Assembly: GCA_002505345.1 (NCBI GenBank)
Contig: DAUY01000016.1
Span: 62,001-126,000, forward strand
Direction: 5' to 3'
DNA: 64,000 nt
Origin: Methanomassiliicoccaceae archaeon UBA370
Lineage (GTDB): Archaea; Thermoplasmatota; Thermoplasmata; Methanomassiliicoccales; Methanomethylophilaceae
Below, one piece after another: positions 33,700-42,365 of this stretch. Under the pieces are notes generated by a model, which saw only the letters and a program-made list of their open reading frames with translations, did no database searches and had not been told where the DNA came from. Made by a program: the position numbers and the translations under genes. Every line of letters starts with the position of its first letter. Positions within the stretch are counted from its first letter, which is position 1.

Positions 33700-34809
33700 A
33701 TGGCATCGGAGGTTTTCTTTACGGACATGCGGACCGGGATCGGAGATACCTTGCCCGACAAGCTCGGCAGACTCATCGAGAAAGCGGGCATAGGCGGCAT
33801 GGACCTTGACAGGAAATTCGTCGCGGTCAAGATGCACTTCGGCGAGCTGGGAAATCTGGCCTACCTCAGGCCCGGCATCCCCAGGACGATCGCCGAGACC
33901 GCCAGGAAGATGGGGGGCATACCTTTCCTCACGGACACCAACACCCTGTACGTGGGGCATAGGAAGAACGCCCCCGAGCACATGGACACCGCCAACTACA
34001 ACGGCTTCGACCGCATGTCCGCGGGATGCCAGATCATAATCGCCGACGGCCTGAAGGGAACCGACGATGTCGAGGTCCCGATCCACGGCGAATATGTGGA
34101 GACCGCGAAGATCGGGCGTGCGATCTTCGATGCCGACGTGATCTTGACGGTCACTCATTTCAAATGCCACGAGCTCACCGGATACGGAGGGGCGCTCAAG
34201 AACCTGGCGATGGGGTGTGCCTCCCGCCGCGGGAAGATGGAGATGCATGCGGCGGGGAAGCCGTCGGTCGACAGGGACGAATGCGTCGGCTGCGGCACCT
34301 GCGCCGGGCAGTGCGCTCAGTCCGCCATCTCATTCTCGGACAGAAAGGCCGTCATCGACACCGGCAGATGCGTCGGATGCGGAAGGTGCATCGGGTCCTG
34401 CCTATACGATGCCATATCCGTAGAGAACGACCAGGATGCCGGCGTGCTCAACGCCAAGATCGTGGAATACGCCATGGCCGCGGTCAGGGGAAAGCAGAAC
34501 TTCCACGTCACCGTCATGACGGATATCTCGCCCAACTGCGACTGCCACGCGGAGAACGATACGCCGGTCATACCGGACGTGGGGATGCTGGCGTCATTCG
34601 ACCCCGTGGCCTTGGACAAAGCTTGCATCGACCTTGCGATGAAACAGCCGCCTGTCATGGGCGGCATGCTGTACGAGAAATGCGGCGGGAAGGTCCCGGA
34701 GGACATGTTCGCCTGCATACACCCGACCACGAGATGGCGCAGCACCTTCGAGCATGCCGAGAAGATGGGTTTCGGCTCCGCAGACTATGTGCTTGTGAAC
34801 GTGAAGTGA
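33700..34809 (+). CDS. DUF362 protein with 2x[4Fe-4S] ferredoxin domain
   Basis: A 369-residue DUF362 protein: VAVKMHFGELGNLAYLRPG, FLTDTNTLYVG, TVTHFKCHELTGYGGALKNLAMG in the main domain. A ferredoxin insert at about residues 190-245 has CVGCGTCAGQCAQ and CVGCGRCIGSCLYDA, and a C-terminal part follows. DUF362 proteins are redox proteins of unknown role, common in methanogens. The ATG 33700 lies about 24 nt from TATA element ATTTATAC; an upstream ATG at 33689 is out of frame. thpR follows 4 bp later. Confidence 0.85.
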   Translation: MASEVFFTDMRTGIGDTLPDKLGRLIEKAGIGGMDLDRKFVAVKMHFGELGNLAYLRPGIPRTIAETARKMGGIPFLTDTNTLYVGHRKNAPEHMDTANYNGFDRMSAGCQIIIADGLKGTDDVEVPIHGEYVETAKIGRAIFDADVILTVTHFKCHELTGYGGALKNLAMGCASRRGKMEMHAAGKPSVDRDECVGCGTCAGQCAQSAISFSDRKAVIDTGRCVGCGRCIGSCLYDAISVENDQDAGVLNAKIVEYAMAAVRGKQNFHVTVMTDISPNCDCHAENDTPVIPDVGMLASFDPVALDKACIDLAMKQPPVMGGMLYEKCGGKVPEDMFACIHPTTRWRSTFEHAEKMGFGSADYVLVNVK

Positions 34810-34813
34810 TCGC

Positions 34814-35356
34814 ATGAGGGCATTCGTTGCTGTGAAGGTCCCGGGCGGGCCGTCGCTGTCCCGGCCCCTCGGGGGCCTCTCGGCGGCGGGCGGACTCAGA
34901 GTATACGGCACCGGAGACCTCCATATAACGCTGAGCTTCATCGGGGAGATCGAACAGGAGAGATTGCGAGACGTCTCCGATGCGGTGGGGCGGGCCGTCC
35001 GCGGCATCGGTCCTTTCGAAATCACCGTGGGGAGGATGGGGTCCTTCCCGGGGAGGAGCGGCCCCAGGATCGTATGGGCCGGAGCCTGGTCCGGAGGAAG
35101 ACTGGAGATGCTGGCAGAGAGGATATCCGCCGAGCTGGACGAGGGCGGCATCGGGCACGACAGAAAAAAATTCGTCCCCCACATTACTTTGGCGAGGGCA
35201 AGGGACGAGAGAGGGGCGCCGTCCGCATCGTCGGTCATCGAGAGGTACAAGGAATCAGACCTCCTCAGGTTCTCCTGCAAGAAGGTAACGGTTTTCGGCA
35301 GCGAGCTCACCCCTTCGGGGGCCGTCCACACCCCGGTCTCCGAAATCTGCCTGTGA
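34814..35356 (+). CDS. thpR: RNA 2',3'-cyclic phosphodiesterase
   Basis: A 180-residue 2H-phosphoesterase. Both catalytic HxT/S motifs are present (HITLSFIGEIE and HITLARARD), with MRAFVAVKVPG at the start, and length and order match ThpR/LigT. It opens 2',3'-cyclic phosphates on RNA ends and in vitro ligates tRNA halves 2'-5'. It follows the DUF362 gene with a four-base gap. Confidence 0.9.
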   Translation: MRAFVAVKVPGGPSLSRPLGGLSAAGGLRVYGTGDLHITLSFIGEIEQERLRDVSDAVGRAVRGIGPFEITVGRMGSFPGRSGPRIVWAGAWSGGRLEMLAERISAELDEGGIGHDRKKFVPHITLARARDERGAPSASSVIERYKESDLLRFSCKKVTVFGSELTPSGAVHTPVSEICL

Positions 35357-35418
35357 GCCTGATATAAGGTTAACTGTAGCTTCCGGCCATTATACCCTGA
35401 CGTCACGAATCTGTTGCC

Positions 35419-35898
35419 ATGAGAAAAATAAAGCATCTCATGAAGAACGGAAGGAAAAGGATCTCGAACGACCGCAGCGGAGGGATAGAAGGCCTCCCGC
35501 TGCAACTGATGATCGTCATTCTCGTGGCGACCCTTGGCACCGCCATAATACTAGGTTGGATGGGCAACATAGAAGGCCCAAGGTCCATTGGGTCGGTCGA
35601 CGTGATGTCCGACGACATATTGCTCGTGAACGGCTGCACGTCCGACGGCATCGTGGAGGTGCGCGTGACGGACCAGGACGGCGAGCCCATCGAGGGCGCG
35701 GCAGTGGTGCTTTCAGGCCTCGGCATAACGGACAGCAACGGGAATACGGCATACGTCAGTACGGATTCGGACGGGATGGCCGTATTCACAGGCCTGAGGA
35801 TTCAGATGAACGGCGGCTCTGTGGGATTCATAACCGTCAACGTTTCCGCATCCGGGTTCGGCGAGAACAACACGGCAAGGGTGGCTGTGATCGCATGA
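35419..35898 (+). CDS. pseudopilin-like secreted protein with carboxypeptidase-regulatory-like domain
   Basis: A 159-residue protein with a basic lead (RKIKHLMKNGRKR), a SGGIEGLPLQLMIVILVATLGTA hydrophobic N-helix typical of archaeal type IV pilin-like (class III signal) proteins, and an extracellular beta domain. The latter (VEVRVTDQDGEPIEGAAVVLSGLGITDSNGN) matches the CarboxypepD_reg/Ig-like fold. A TATA box at about 35388-35396 lies 27 nt before the ATG. Gene 1 of a three-gene set. No pilus ATPase or prepilin peptidase is in the window. Confidence 0.6.
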   Translation: MRKIKHLMKNGRKRISNDRSGGIEGLPLQLMIVILVATLGTAIILGWMGNIEGPRSIGSVDVMSDDILLVNGCTSDGIVEVRVTDQDGEPIEGAAVVLSGLGITDSNGNTAYVSTDSDGMAVFTGLRIQMNGGSVGFITVNVSASGFGENNTARVAVIA

Positions 35899-36332
35899 GG
35901 ATGGACGGGAAGGGCGTGATCGGCATGCCCGTGAGGCTGGCCGTGACCTTCCTGGTCCTGGCCATCGCGGTGCCCGTCCTGATAGGCTATGTCGAAGATT
36001 ACAGGGACGGCACCGAAGCCTCGGTCCTGATGGCCCAGGCGGAGATCGTCTCCGACACCGCCGAAAAAACTTTTTACTCCGGAGAGGGCGGGGCGTTCAC
36101 CGCCGAGATATCCGTCGGCCACGGCAACAGGCTAGTGATCGGCGGCCAGGACTCCGACGCATATACGATCAGGATGTTCTGCGGCGACGAGCATGTGGGC
36201 CGCCTTGTCATGGACCGTCCGGCGGTGAGGATAGCGGGCGACGGATTGGCCGTGTCCGGGGAGAGGACGCTATTGTTCGAATGCGTGGCCTACGGCATCG
36301 GATGCGCGGTGGAGGTGAGCGTGATTGCTTGA
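35895..36332 (+). CDS. pseudopilin-like membrane-anchored protein
   Basis: A 145-residue protein that starts with MRMDGKGVIGMPVRLAVTFLV, a short basic lead and one N-terminal helix of pilin type, followed by an extracellular domain with a Cys pair region (MFCGDEHV, FECVAYGIGC). The ATG overlaps the previous stop (ATGA). No family name can be assigned. Like its neighbours it probably sits in the membrane with a surface-exposed domain. Confidence 0.55.
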   Translation: MRMDGKGVIGMPVRLAVTFLVLAIAVPVLIGYVEDYRDGTEASVLMAQAEIVSDTAEKTFYSGEGGAFTAEISVGHGNRLVIGGQDSDAYTIRMFCGDEHVGRLVMDRPAVRIAGDGLAVSGERTLLFECVAYGIGCAVEVSVIA

Positions 36333-36693
36333 ATTCACAATGTCCAGGGTCGCGCTCTGCATATGCGGGGCGATCCTCCTAGGCGCGGTCGCGGTGCCCT
36401 TCTCCGCGATATGCTCGTCGGACGGTGACGTCCGGATGACGGAGACGGCGGATTCCATCGCAGAAACGATAGACGGCTTCTACCGCTCCGAGGCGGACAC
36501 TATGACCCTCAGAGGATGGGACATACTTCCGAATGCGGGATGTTCCTTCAGGGTAGAGAGGGGTTTCGTGATACTCTGCGACGGGGAAAAAGAATACCTG
36601 TCGCCGGTCTCCTGCGCGTCGGAGGATTTTTCTCTCCGGTATGACGGAACCGTGACGTTGAAAAGGTCCGGTCCCGGGATAGCCCCGGCGTGA
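36325..36693 (+). CDS. pseudopilin-like membrane-anchored protein
   Basis: The third member: a single N-terminal helix (VALCICGAILLGAVAVPFSAI) followed by an extracellular domain with three Cys. Its start is uncertain. TTG 36325 has GGAGGTGA six bases before it and overlaps the previous gene by eight bases, while ATG 36340 would give a product five residues shorter. I use TTG for the ribosome-site evidence. It ends next to the convergent sufS gene. Confidence 0.5.
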   Translation: MLEFTMSRVALCICGAILLGAVAVPFSAICSSDGDVRMTETADSIAETIDGFYRSEADTMTLRGWDILPNAGCSFRVERGFVILCDGEKEYLSPVSCASEDFSLRYDGTVTLKRSGPGIAPA

Positions 36694-37899
36694 TCATCTT
36701 CCGAAGGCCTCGGCCGCCTTCCTGAGCGCCGAGGAGAAACGGTTTACGTCTTCCTCGTTGTTGTAGAGATATACCGATGCCCTTGCGCTTCCTCCGATCT
36801 TCTTCCCTTCGAAGAAGGGGTGGGCGCAATGCAGCCCCGAGCGGATCATTATGCCGTCGATGTTGTCCAGCATCATTGCTATGTCATGTGGCGACAGCCC
36901 TTCTATGTTGAACGAGAAAACGCTGCTGCGCCTGTCCGGGTCCGAAGGGCCCACCAGCTCCAGCCCCTTCACGTCCTCCGTTTCCCGGACCATCTGCCTC
37001 ATGAGCTTCCTGTCCTGGGCCTCGACGTTGTCCATTCCGACCTCGGAAAGATAGTCCAGGGCGGCCTTGGTTCCGGCGATGCCCGCATAGTCCTGGAGCC
37101 CCGCCTCGAACTTTTCCGGCGCCGGCGTCAGTTTGACCGAGTCGTACGTCGCGAGGCCTACCGTCCCTCCGCCGTAGGAAAGCGGCCTGAGCGCCTCGAG
37201 CTCGTCGGACCTTCCGTACAGGACGCCCATGCCCGAGGGGCCGAGCATCTTGTGCATCGAAAAGCAGTAGAAATCCGGGTCTATCCTGTCCAGGTCCACC
37301 TTCATGTGGGGTGCGGCCTGCGCCCCGTCTATGACGACTTTCGCTCCGGCGTCATGGGCTATCTCCGATATCTCGGCCACCGGCATGACACATCCGGTGA
37401 CGTTGCTCGCGTGTATGACGGAGACGACCTTTGCGCCCCTTTCCACGCACTCCTTGAAGGATTCCATGTCGAACTCCCCCTCGTCCGTCGTCTTGGCGTA
37501 GCGCCTCCGGATGCCTTTCTCCTCGGAAAGGATGAGCCAGGGGACGTGGTTGGAGTTGTGTTCCGAATCCGTAGTCACAACGGTGTCGCCCTTCTTCAGG
37601 GAAAGGCCGAAGGCGACGGTGTTGATGGCCTCCGTGGCGTTCTTGCAGAAAACGTAGCAGTCCGGGTCGTCTGTGCCGAAGAATTCGGCCAGAGACTCCC
37701 TTGCGGCGTCCACCGCCATTGAGACTCTGGAGCCCATCGCGTGCACGCTGCGGCCCCCGCAGGAAGGATATTCGTTGTAATATTCAAGTATCGACTCTAT
37801 GACGCTGTCCGGACGCAGAGACTGGCATGCGCTGTCCAGATAGACGCCGCGGTTGTTCCTCATCGTGGGAAAATCGTTCCGTAGAGACGATATGTCCAT
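36694..37899 (-). CDS. sufS: cysteine desulfurase, SufS/CsdA type
   Basis: A 401-residue class V aminotransferase-fold desulfurase that takes sulfur from cysteine for Fe-S cluster assembly. MHKMLGPSGMGVLYG carries the PLP lysine; VIDGAQAAPHM (PLP Asp), SVIHASNVTGC and the active-site RSGLHCAHPFF with the persulfide Cys are visible. No sufBC genes are adjacent. I start at ATG 37899; a longer upstream frame extends over the pyrD promoter and has no support. Confidence 0.9.
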   Translation of the reverse strand: MDISSLRNDFPTMRNNRGVYLDSACQSLRPDSVIESILEYYNEYPSCGGRSVHAMGSRVSMAVDAARESLAEFFGTDDPDCYVFCKNATEAINTVAFGLSLKKGDTVVTTDSEHNSNHVPWLILSEEKGIRRRYAKTTDEGEFDMESFKECVERGAKVVSVIHASNVTGCVMPVAEISEIAHDAGAKVVIDGAQAAPHMKVDLDRIDPDFYCFSMHKMLGPSGMGVLYGRSDELEALRPLSYGGGTVGLATYDSVKLTPAPEKFEAGLQDYAGIAGTKAALDYLSEVGMDNVEAQDRKLMRQMVRETEDVKGLELVGPSDPDRRSSVFSFNIEGLSPHDIAMMLDNIDGIMIRSGLHCAHPFFEGKKIGGSARASVYLYNNEEDVNRFSSALRKAAEAFGR

Positions 37900-37978
37900 G
37901 GCACGCCCATGATTTCCATGTTCATTACGCTTGCGTATTCGGATGGGGTTTTTATTAAGGGACCTGCATGCGGTAGCG

Positions 37979-38884
37979 ATGGGCAGACTGGAGATTTCCT
38001 TCGGACGGCTGAGGCTGGAAAGGCCCGGCATGGTCGCATCCGGGATAATGGACGAGACAGGAGACTCGATGGTCCGGATGATCAAATCCGGCGCGGGCGC
38101 CGTGGTGACCAAGTCGATAGGGCTCGCACCAAGACCTGGACATAAGAATCCCACATTCACCGAGGTCGAGGGGGGCTACGTCAACGCGATGGGGCTTCCG
38201 AACCCCGGGATAGATCTTTTCGCGGAGGAGATGGCCGTTGCGGTCCGGGCGGGACCGGTCATAGGGTCCGTCTTCGGATCCAATGCCAAGGAGTTCGCCG
38301 AACTTGCGGCCAAGATGGAGGATTACGGGGCATCGGCGGTGGAGCTGAACCTCTCGTGCCCCCATGCAGAGGGTTACGGGGCGGAGATAGGTTCCGACCC
38401 CAAGAACGTGCGTTCGATCGTTTCTGCCGTCAGCTCGTCGGTGGACGTGCCCGTCTGGGCGAAACTGACGCCGAACACGTCGTCGATATCGGAACTGGGG
38501 AGGGCCGCCGAGGACGGAGGGGCCGAGGCCGTGGTCGCGATCAACACGCTGAAGGCCATTGTCATCTCGGCGGAGCTGAGAAAACCTGTCCTCAGCAACA
38601 GGTTCGGGGGCTTATCGGGACCCGCAGTCAAACCTGTGGGGATCAGGGCGGTCTACGACCTCAGAGGCGCCCTCAGCATACCGGTGGTGGGAGTGGGGGG
38701 CATCTCCGACTGGAGGGATGCCGCCGAATACATCCTCGCGGGAGCCAGCGCGTTCCAGGTCGGAAGCGCGGTGGGCACGAGGGGACCGAAGGTTTTCGGA
38801 GAGATAAACAGGGGACTGGAGATGTTCATGTCGGACCACGGCTACGGGTCCGTCGCTGAAATGGTTGGTGTTGCACGTGAGTGA
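37979..38884 (+). CDS. pyrD: dihydroorotate dehydrogenase, catalytic subunit
   Basis: PyrD (class 1B) oxidises dihydroorotate in pyrimidine synthesis with FMN. The chain reads ISFGRLRLERPGMVASGIMD, NAMGLPNPG, LNLSCPHAEGYG with the class-1 catalytic Cys, VWAKLTPN, GGLSGPAVKPV and GVGGISDWRDAAEYILAGAS. The TATA box (TTTTTATTAAGG, about 37949-37960) lies 26 nt before ATG 37979, favouring a leaderless start over longer frames. pyrK overlaps its end. Confidence 0.92.
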   Translation: MGRLEISFGRLRLERPGMVASGIMDETGDSMVRMIKSGAGAVVTKSIGLAPRPGHKNPTFTEVEGGYVNAMGLPNPGIDLFAEEMAVAVRAGPVIGSVFGSNAKEFAELAAKMEDYGASAVELNLSCPHAEGYGAEIGSDPKNVRSIVSAVSSSVDVPVWAKLTPNTSSISELGRAAEDGGAEAVVAINTLKAIVISAELRKPVLSNRFGGLSGPAVKPVGIRAVYDLRGALSIPVVGVGGISDWRDAAEYILAGASAFQVGSAVGTRGPKVFGEINRGLEMFMSDHGYGSVAEMVGVARE

Positions 38885-39641
38885 GACCGTCAGGATCATC
38901 GGCAAGATGAAAGAGAGCAGGGACACGTACACCTTGGAGTTCAAATGGGACGCCCCGGCGGTGCCAGGGCAGTTCGTCATGGTCTGGGCGCCCGGCGTGG
39001 ACGAGGTCCCGATGTCGCTTTCCAGAGTGGGGAAGATAAAAGCGATAACCGTGAAGGGCATCGGAGAGGCCTCCAACGCCATACACGGGATGCAGGTAGG
39101 CGGTTACGTAAGGCTGAGAGGTCCGTACGGGAACGGCTTCGATATCAAAAAGGGAAAGAAGGTCCTGGCGGTCGCCGGGGGGGTCGGCGCCGCGGCGCTG
39201 ATGCCGGCCATAAAAGAGACCGGATGCGATACGATCATCGGTGCCAGGTCCGGGGGCGAGATAGTCCTGGACGACGTTGCGAGGAAATACAGCAAGAACG
39301 TCTGGATATCCACAGACGACGGCAGCCGCGGTTTCCACGGTAATGCGGTGCAGCTCGCCAAGGAGAAGATGTCCCAGAAGGACTACGACCTCGTCATAGG
39401 CTGCGGGCCGGAGGTGATGCTGTATTATCTTCACAAAGCCTGCAAGGAGAAGGGGGTCGACTGCCAGCTTTCTCTGGAGAGGTTCATGAAGTGCGGCGCT
39501 GGCGTATGCGGATGCTGCATGATGGACGACAAGAGGGTGTGCAGGGACGGACCGGTATTCAGCTCCGAAGAGCTGGACCGCCTCTCCGACTTCGGGACCA
39601 GGAAGAGGGACGAGTGCGGCCGCATCGTGGAAATAAGGTGA
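38877..39641 (+). CDS. pyrK: dihydroorotate dehydrogenase, electron-transfer subunit
   Basis: PyrK moves electrons from PyrD to NAD through FAD and a [2Fe-2S] cluster. There is an FAD-binding barrel (GQFVMVWAPG, MSLSRVGK), an NAD-binding half (VLAVAGGVGAAALMP, IGARSGGEI, DLVIGCGPE) and the cluster loop MKCGAGVCGCCMMDDKRVC. At 254 residues it is normal. I use GTG 38877, which overlaps the pyrD stop with GGTG six bases before; other upstream TTG/GTG codons exist. Confidence 0.9.
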   Translation: MSETVRIIGKMKESRDTYTLEFKWDAPAVPGQFVMVWAPGVDEVPMSLSRVGKIKAITVKGIGEASNAIHGMQVGGYVRLRGPYGNGFDIKKGKKVLAVAGGVGAAALMPAIKETGCDTIIGARSGGEIVLDDVARKYSKNVWISTDDGSRGFHGNAVQLAKEKMSQKDYDLVIGCGPEVMLYYLHKACKEKGVDCQLSLERFMKCGAGVCGCCMMDDKRVCRDGPVFSSEELDRLSDFGTRKRDECGRIVEIR

Positions 39642-39645
39642 GTGT

Positions 39646-40059
39646 TTGCCGGTCCCGGAAGATCACATAGAAGTGCACCACGGAACGCTGACCGTGAACG
39701 TCCCAAGGAAGATCTTCAAAACAGGGACGGCCGAGATCGTTCCTGAACGTGCGGCGCCCTTCAGGGAGATGATAATGGCCAGATATCCCTGGCTTACCGC
39801 CAGCTCGGTGGACGTTCTCATGGCGCGGGCCTCGAGGGAGATGAAGCAGGTCCTCGACGAGGAGACTTCGGGCCGCTCCGCCAGCAGAATGCTCGCGGAC
39901 GGCGGGCGCGTCAGGGAGGCGATAGACCATCTGACGAAAAGCCTTGAACGCAACCCCGAAGACCCGGACTCCTGGTACCTCCTCGGCGAGCTTCTCTGCC
40001 GCGATGGTCGGACCGAAGAAGGATATAGGGCCTTCGCAGAGGGGAGGAAGCGGTTCTGA
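39646..40059 (+). CDS. small TPR-containing protein
   Basis: A 137-residue soluble protein. The first half has no known motif (a beta-rich opening HHGTLTVNVPRKIFKTG, then helices). The second half is a TPR unit (AIDHLTKSLERNPEDPDSWYLLGELLCRDGR). Start is TTG 39646, with AAGGTGA at ribosome-site distance, four bases after pyrK. Function is unknown; the position at the end of the pyrDK operon is the only clue. Confidence 0.55.
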   Translation: MPVPEDHIEVHHGTLTVNVPRKIFKTGTAEIVPERAAPFREMIMARYPWLTASSVDVLMARASREMKQVLDEETSGRSASRMLADGGRVREAIDHLTKSLERNPEDPDSWYLLGELLCRDGRTEEGYRAFAEGRKRF

Positions 40060-40905
40060 TCAGCGGAACAGCGCCTTGATCGCCGCCGTCACTTCCGGGA
40101 CCGTAGCTCCCCAGGGGACTATCGCCGTGTCTCCGTCTATCACGTGGCCTTCTCTGACCTTACAGCATCTGACTATCGTCTTAACCCCGTCCTTGGGACA
40201 AAAATCCCTGGGGCAGATATCGATCGTGGCGGTGTCCCTGCCGTAAAGCTCCCTGAATATCCTCCGTGAAGTGTCGCATCCCAGCAACGTGACCTCGTGG
40301 CCGAGTTCCGGATTTTCGTCAAGGAAGTAGAAGGGCTTCTCGGATTCGAGTCCGGACACTTTGCATGGGAACATGACGCCCTCGGTCCTGACCTTGGAGA
40401 CCATCTCCTGGATGTCGATGGTGAGATTCTCGGTGACGACCGGAAGATCTATGAAGCCGGATTCCAGGGCCCTGTTGACGAGTATCTCGGTCTTGGAGGG
40501 ATACGGGGGGACGCTGTCCACGACCCTGAGGGTGATGGGCTCCACTCCGGAGACGAAACTTATGTGCGAGAACATCCCGCGGACCACCACGGTCTTACCG
40601 GGATGCTCCTTCTGGATCTGGGCCCTTTCCGGAAGATTGAGGACGTCCGCCCCGGGCATGTCGACGAACACCGTATCGGCAGGCAGAGAGATTATGTCTA
40701 CAGACTCGACGGTCCTGAACAGGCCTGTGCCCTCGGACTTGTGGAGCTCGGCGACGGCATAGCCGCCTTCCCTGGACATCACCACATACTGCGCCCTGAC
40801 GTAGGCCCTGTGTCCCACCAATCCTTCGCGTATACCTTCCTCGGTGAGCGGAAAATCGGCCTCCAACACGGAAATGTCCTTGCAGTGCATGCCCGAGTAT
40901 CGCAT
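40060..40905 (-). CDS. conserved archaeal protein of unknown function
   Basis: I do not recognise this 281-residue soluble protein. It has beta-rich blocks (LVGHRAYVRAQYVVMSREGGYAVAELHK, TVVVRGMFSHISFV), a Cys-containing end (GCDTSRRIF, DICPRDFCPKDG, IVRCCKV) and an acidic profile; the C-x4-C and CC may bind metal. It converges with the TPR gene and diverges from tRNA-Cys. A TATA-like element at about 40945 is shared with the tRNA side. Confidence 0.5.
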   Translation of the reverse strand: MRYSGMHCKDISVLEADFPLTEEGIREGLVGHRAYVRAQYVVMSREGGYAVAELHKSEGTGLFRTVESVDIISLPADTVFVDMPGADVLNLPERAQIQKEHPGKTVVVRGMFSHISFVSGVEPITLRVVDSVPPYPSKTEILVNRALESGFIDLPVVTENLTIDIQEMVSKVRTEGVMFPCKVSGLESEKPFYFLDENPELGHEVTLLGCDTSRRIFRELYGRDTATIDICPRDFCPKDGVKTIVRCCKVREGHVIDGDTAIVPWGATVPEVTAAIKALFR

Positions 40906-40978
40906 GACCAGACCTATAACCGTTATCCCCTCCGGTGACGAAATGATTTAATATGTTCAGTCGATGAAGTGACTGGCT

Positions 40979-41052
40979 GTCGGGGTAACACAGTGGCTAT
41001 GTGGCGGACTGCAGATCCGCATACGGGAGTTCAATTCTCCCTCCCGACCCCA
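40979..41052 (+). tRNA. tRNA-Cys (anticodon GCA)
   Basis: The cloverleaf is complete: acceptor GTCGGGG/TCCCGAC with a terminal G-U, a short D-stem (CAC/GTG), anticodon stem GCGGA/TCCGC around CTGCAGA (anticodon GCA), and T-stem GGGAG/CTCCC with loop TTCAATT. The discriminator reads C and a CCA end is encoded, unlike the tRNA-Ala in this window. TTTAATAT at about 40947 is its TATA box, some 28 nt upstream. Confidence 0.93.
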
Positions 41053-41089
41053 TCCTTATTTTTCCGTCATGTCCTGTTTCTACGCAACA

Positions 41090-41120
41090 TATATAAATAG
41101 GGTTTAAATAGCCTATATAA
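41090..41120 (+). promoter_or_regulatory. tandem TATA boxes before tbp
   Basis: Three TATA-like blocks follow each other: TATATAAATA (41090-41099), TTTAAATA (41103-41110) and CTATATAA (41113-41120). The second is about 23 nt before the ATG and the first about 35. Multiple TBP sites before the TBP gene itself would allow self-regulation. Confidence 0.45.
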
Positions 41121-41129
41121 GGTATAAAA

Positions 41130-41678
41130 ATGGCAAAAATGAAAATCGAGAATGTTGTCGCCTCGAGCTACCTGGGACAGGAACTTGACCTGAACGCCAT
41201 CGAGGGCGCCCTCGACGGTGCGGAATACAACCCCCAGCAGTTCCCGGGACTCGTTTACAGGCTCAAGGACCCCAAGACCGCCACCCTGCTGTTCAGGAGC
41301 GGAAAGGTCGTCTGCACGGGAGCCAAGTGCTATGAGGACGTGGTCAGGGCCGTCACCACCGTCGCCAAGGACCTGGAGAAGGCCGGCATAACCATAAGCA
41401 TCGAGCCGAAGATCGAAGTTCAGAACATCGTCGCCTCCTCAGACCTGGAGCAGGAGATAAACCTGAACACCGTGGCCATAACCCTGGGGCTGGAGAGGGT
41501 CGAGTACGAGCCGGAGCAGTTCCCCGGCCTCGTCTACAGGCTGGACGACCCCAAGGTCGTCGTACTACTTTTCAGCAGCGGAAAGATGGTCTGCACCGGA
41601 GCGAAGGTCCCCCCGGACGTCACCCGCGCGGTCGACAAGATCGCCGCAGAGCTCAGGTCCGTCGGACTGATGAAATAA
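41130..41678 (+). CDS. tbp: TATA-box-binding protein
   Basis: A 182-residue protein made of two similar halves, each with the saddle motif: KIENVVASSYLGQELDLNAIE...FPGLVYRLKDPKTATLLFRSGKVVCTGAK, then QNIVASSDLEQEINLNTVA...FPGLVYRLDDPK..LLFSSGKMVCTGAK. It is the archaeal general factor that bends promoter DNA and recruits TFB and RNA polymerase. It lacks any long acidic C-tail. The stop is TAA. Confidence 0.97.
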   Translation: MAKMKIENVVASSYLGQELDLNAIEGALDGAEYNPQQFPGLVYRLKDPKTATLLFRSGKVVCTGAKCYEDVVRAVTTVAKDLEKAGITISIEPKIEVQNIVASSDLEQEINLNTVAITLGLERVEYEPEQFPGLVYRLDDPKVVVLLFSSGKMVCTGAKVPPDVTRAVDKIAAELRSVGLMK

Positions 41679-41687
41679 ACACTAATG

Positions 41688-41707
41688 CCGGCGGGACCTC
41701 CCGCCGG
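41688..41707. terminator. hairpin between convergent tbp and PHP genes
   Basis: CCGGCGGG and CCCGCCGG form a perfect eight-pair stem around ACCT, directly between the two stop codons. A modest T-run (ATTTTCC) follows on the plus strand, so it most likely terminates tbp and may work in both directions. Confidence 0.65.
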
Positions 41708-41708
41708 A

Positions 41709-42365
41709 TCACATTTTCCTGAATCCTCTGGACATCCAGAGGCCTATCGATTTGAAGCCGTAGCGGAGAGTGCTCCCCATGTTCCTGTTGGAGCTTTCGG
41801 CCGGCAACGGTCCGGACATCATCTCCCTTATGACGTCCGCCCATGAGGCCGGGCCGTCCGGCAGCACGATGTACCCGTATCCGATGTGGCGCGTGGTGTG
41901 GGCGTCGCTGCCCGCCGACACGGGGCATCCGACCCTTGCGGCGAGTGCCGCAGAGCTGGCGTTGTCCTTGCGATATGACCTGGAGTTCGCCGCCTCGATG
42001 CCGTCGAACGGGTTTTCCAATACAGTCTTTTCTCCGAGGCCGGACCACCATCTGTAAGGGTGGGCCGCGAAGGCGAACCCTCCCGCGTCATGTATCGCGT
42101 CGATGGTGTCCTTGACCGAAAGCCCCCTGGGTATGTGCCTGTCTATGCCGTAGGCGAGTATGTGGCCCTCCTTGGACGATACTTCCTCGCCGGGCACGAC
42201 TATCAGGCGGCCGTCGTTCTTCACCAGGTCGTAGGCCTCGAAGCTGTTGTGGTCGGTTATCGCTATGCAGCCGATGCCTCTCTTGACCGCTACATCCACT
42301 ATGGTCACGGGGTCCGTGCGCCCGTCGTTCGAGAATGACGAGTGGATGTGCAGGTCCGCCTTCAT
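41709..42365 (-). CDS. PHP-domain phosphoesterase
   Basis: A 218-residue PHP domain (KADLHIHSSFSNDGRT, CIAITDHNSFEAYDL, PGEEVSSKEGHILAYG, FAFAAHPYRW, AGSDAHTTRHIGYG). These metal-binding His/Asp clusters make a trinuclear phosphoesterase site. The substrate is unknown; YciV-like enzymes act on nucleotides. The ATG overlaps the metG stop (ATGA), so it is translationally coupled to MetRS. A second, more distant PHP protein is at 51.8 kb. Confidence 0.85.
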   Translation of the reverse strand: MKADLHIHSSFSNDGRTDPVTIVDVAVKRGIGCIAITDHNSFEAYDLVKNDGRLIVVPGEEVSSKEGHILAYGIDRHIPRGLSVKDTIDAIHDAGGFAFAAHPYRWWSGLGEKTVLENPFDGIEAANSRSYRKDNASSAALAARVGCPVSAGSDAHTTRHIGYGYIVLPDGPASWADVIREMMSGPLPAESSNRNMGSTLRYGFKSIGLWMSRGFRKM

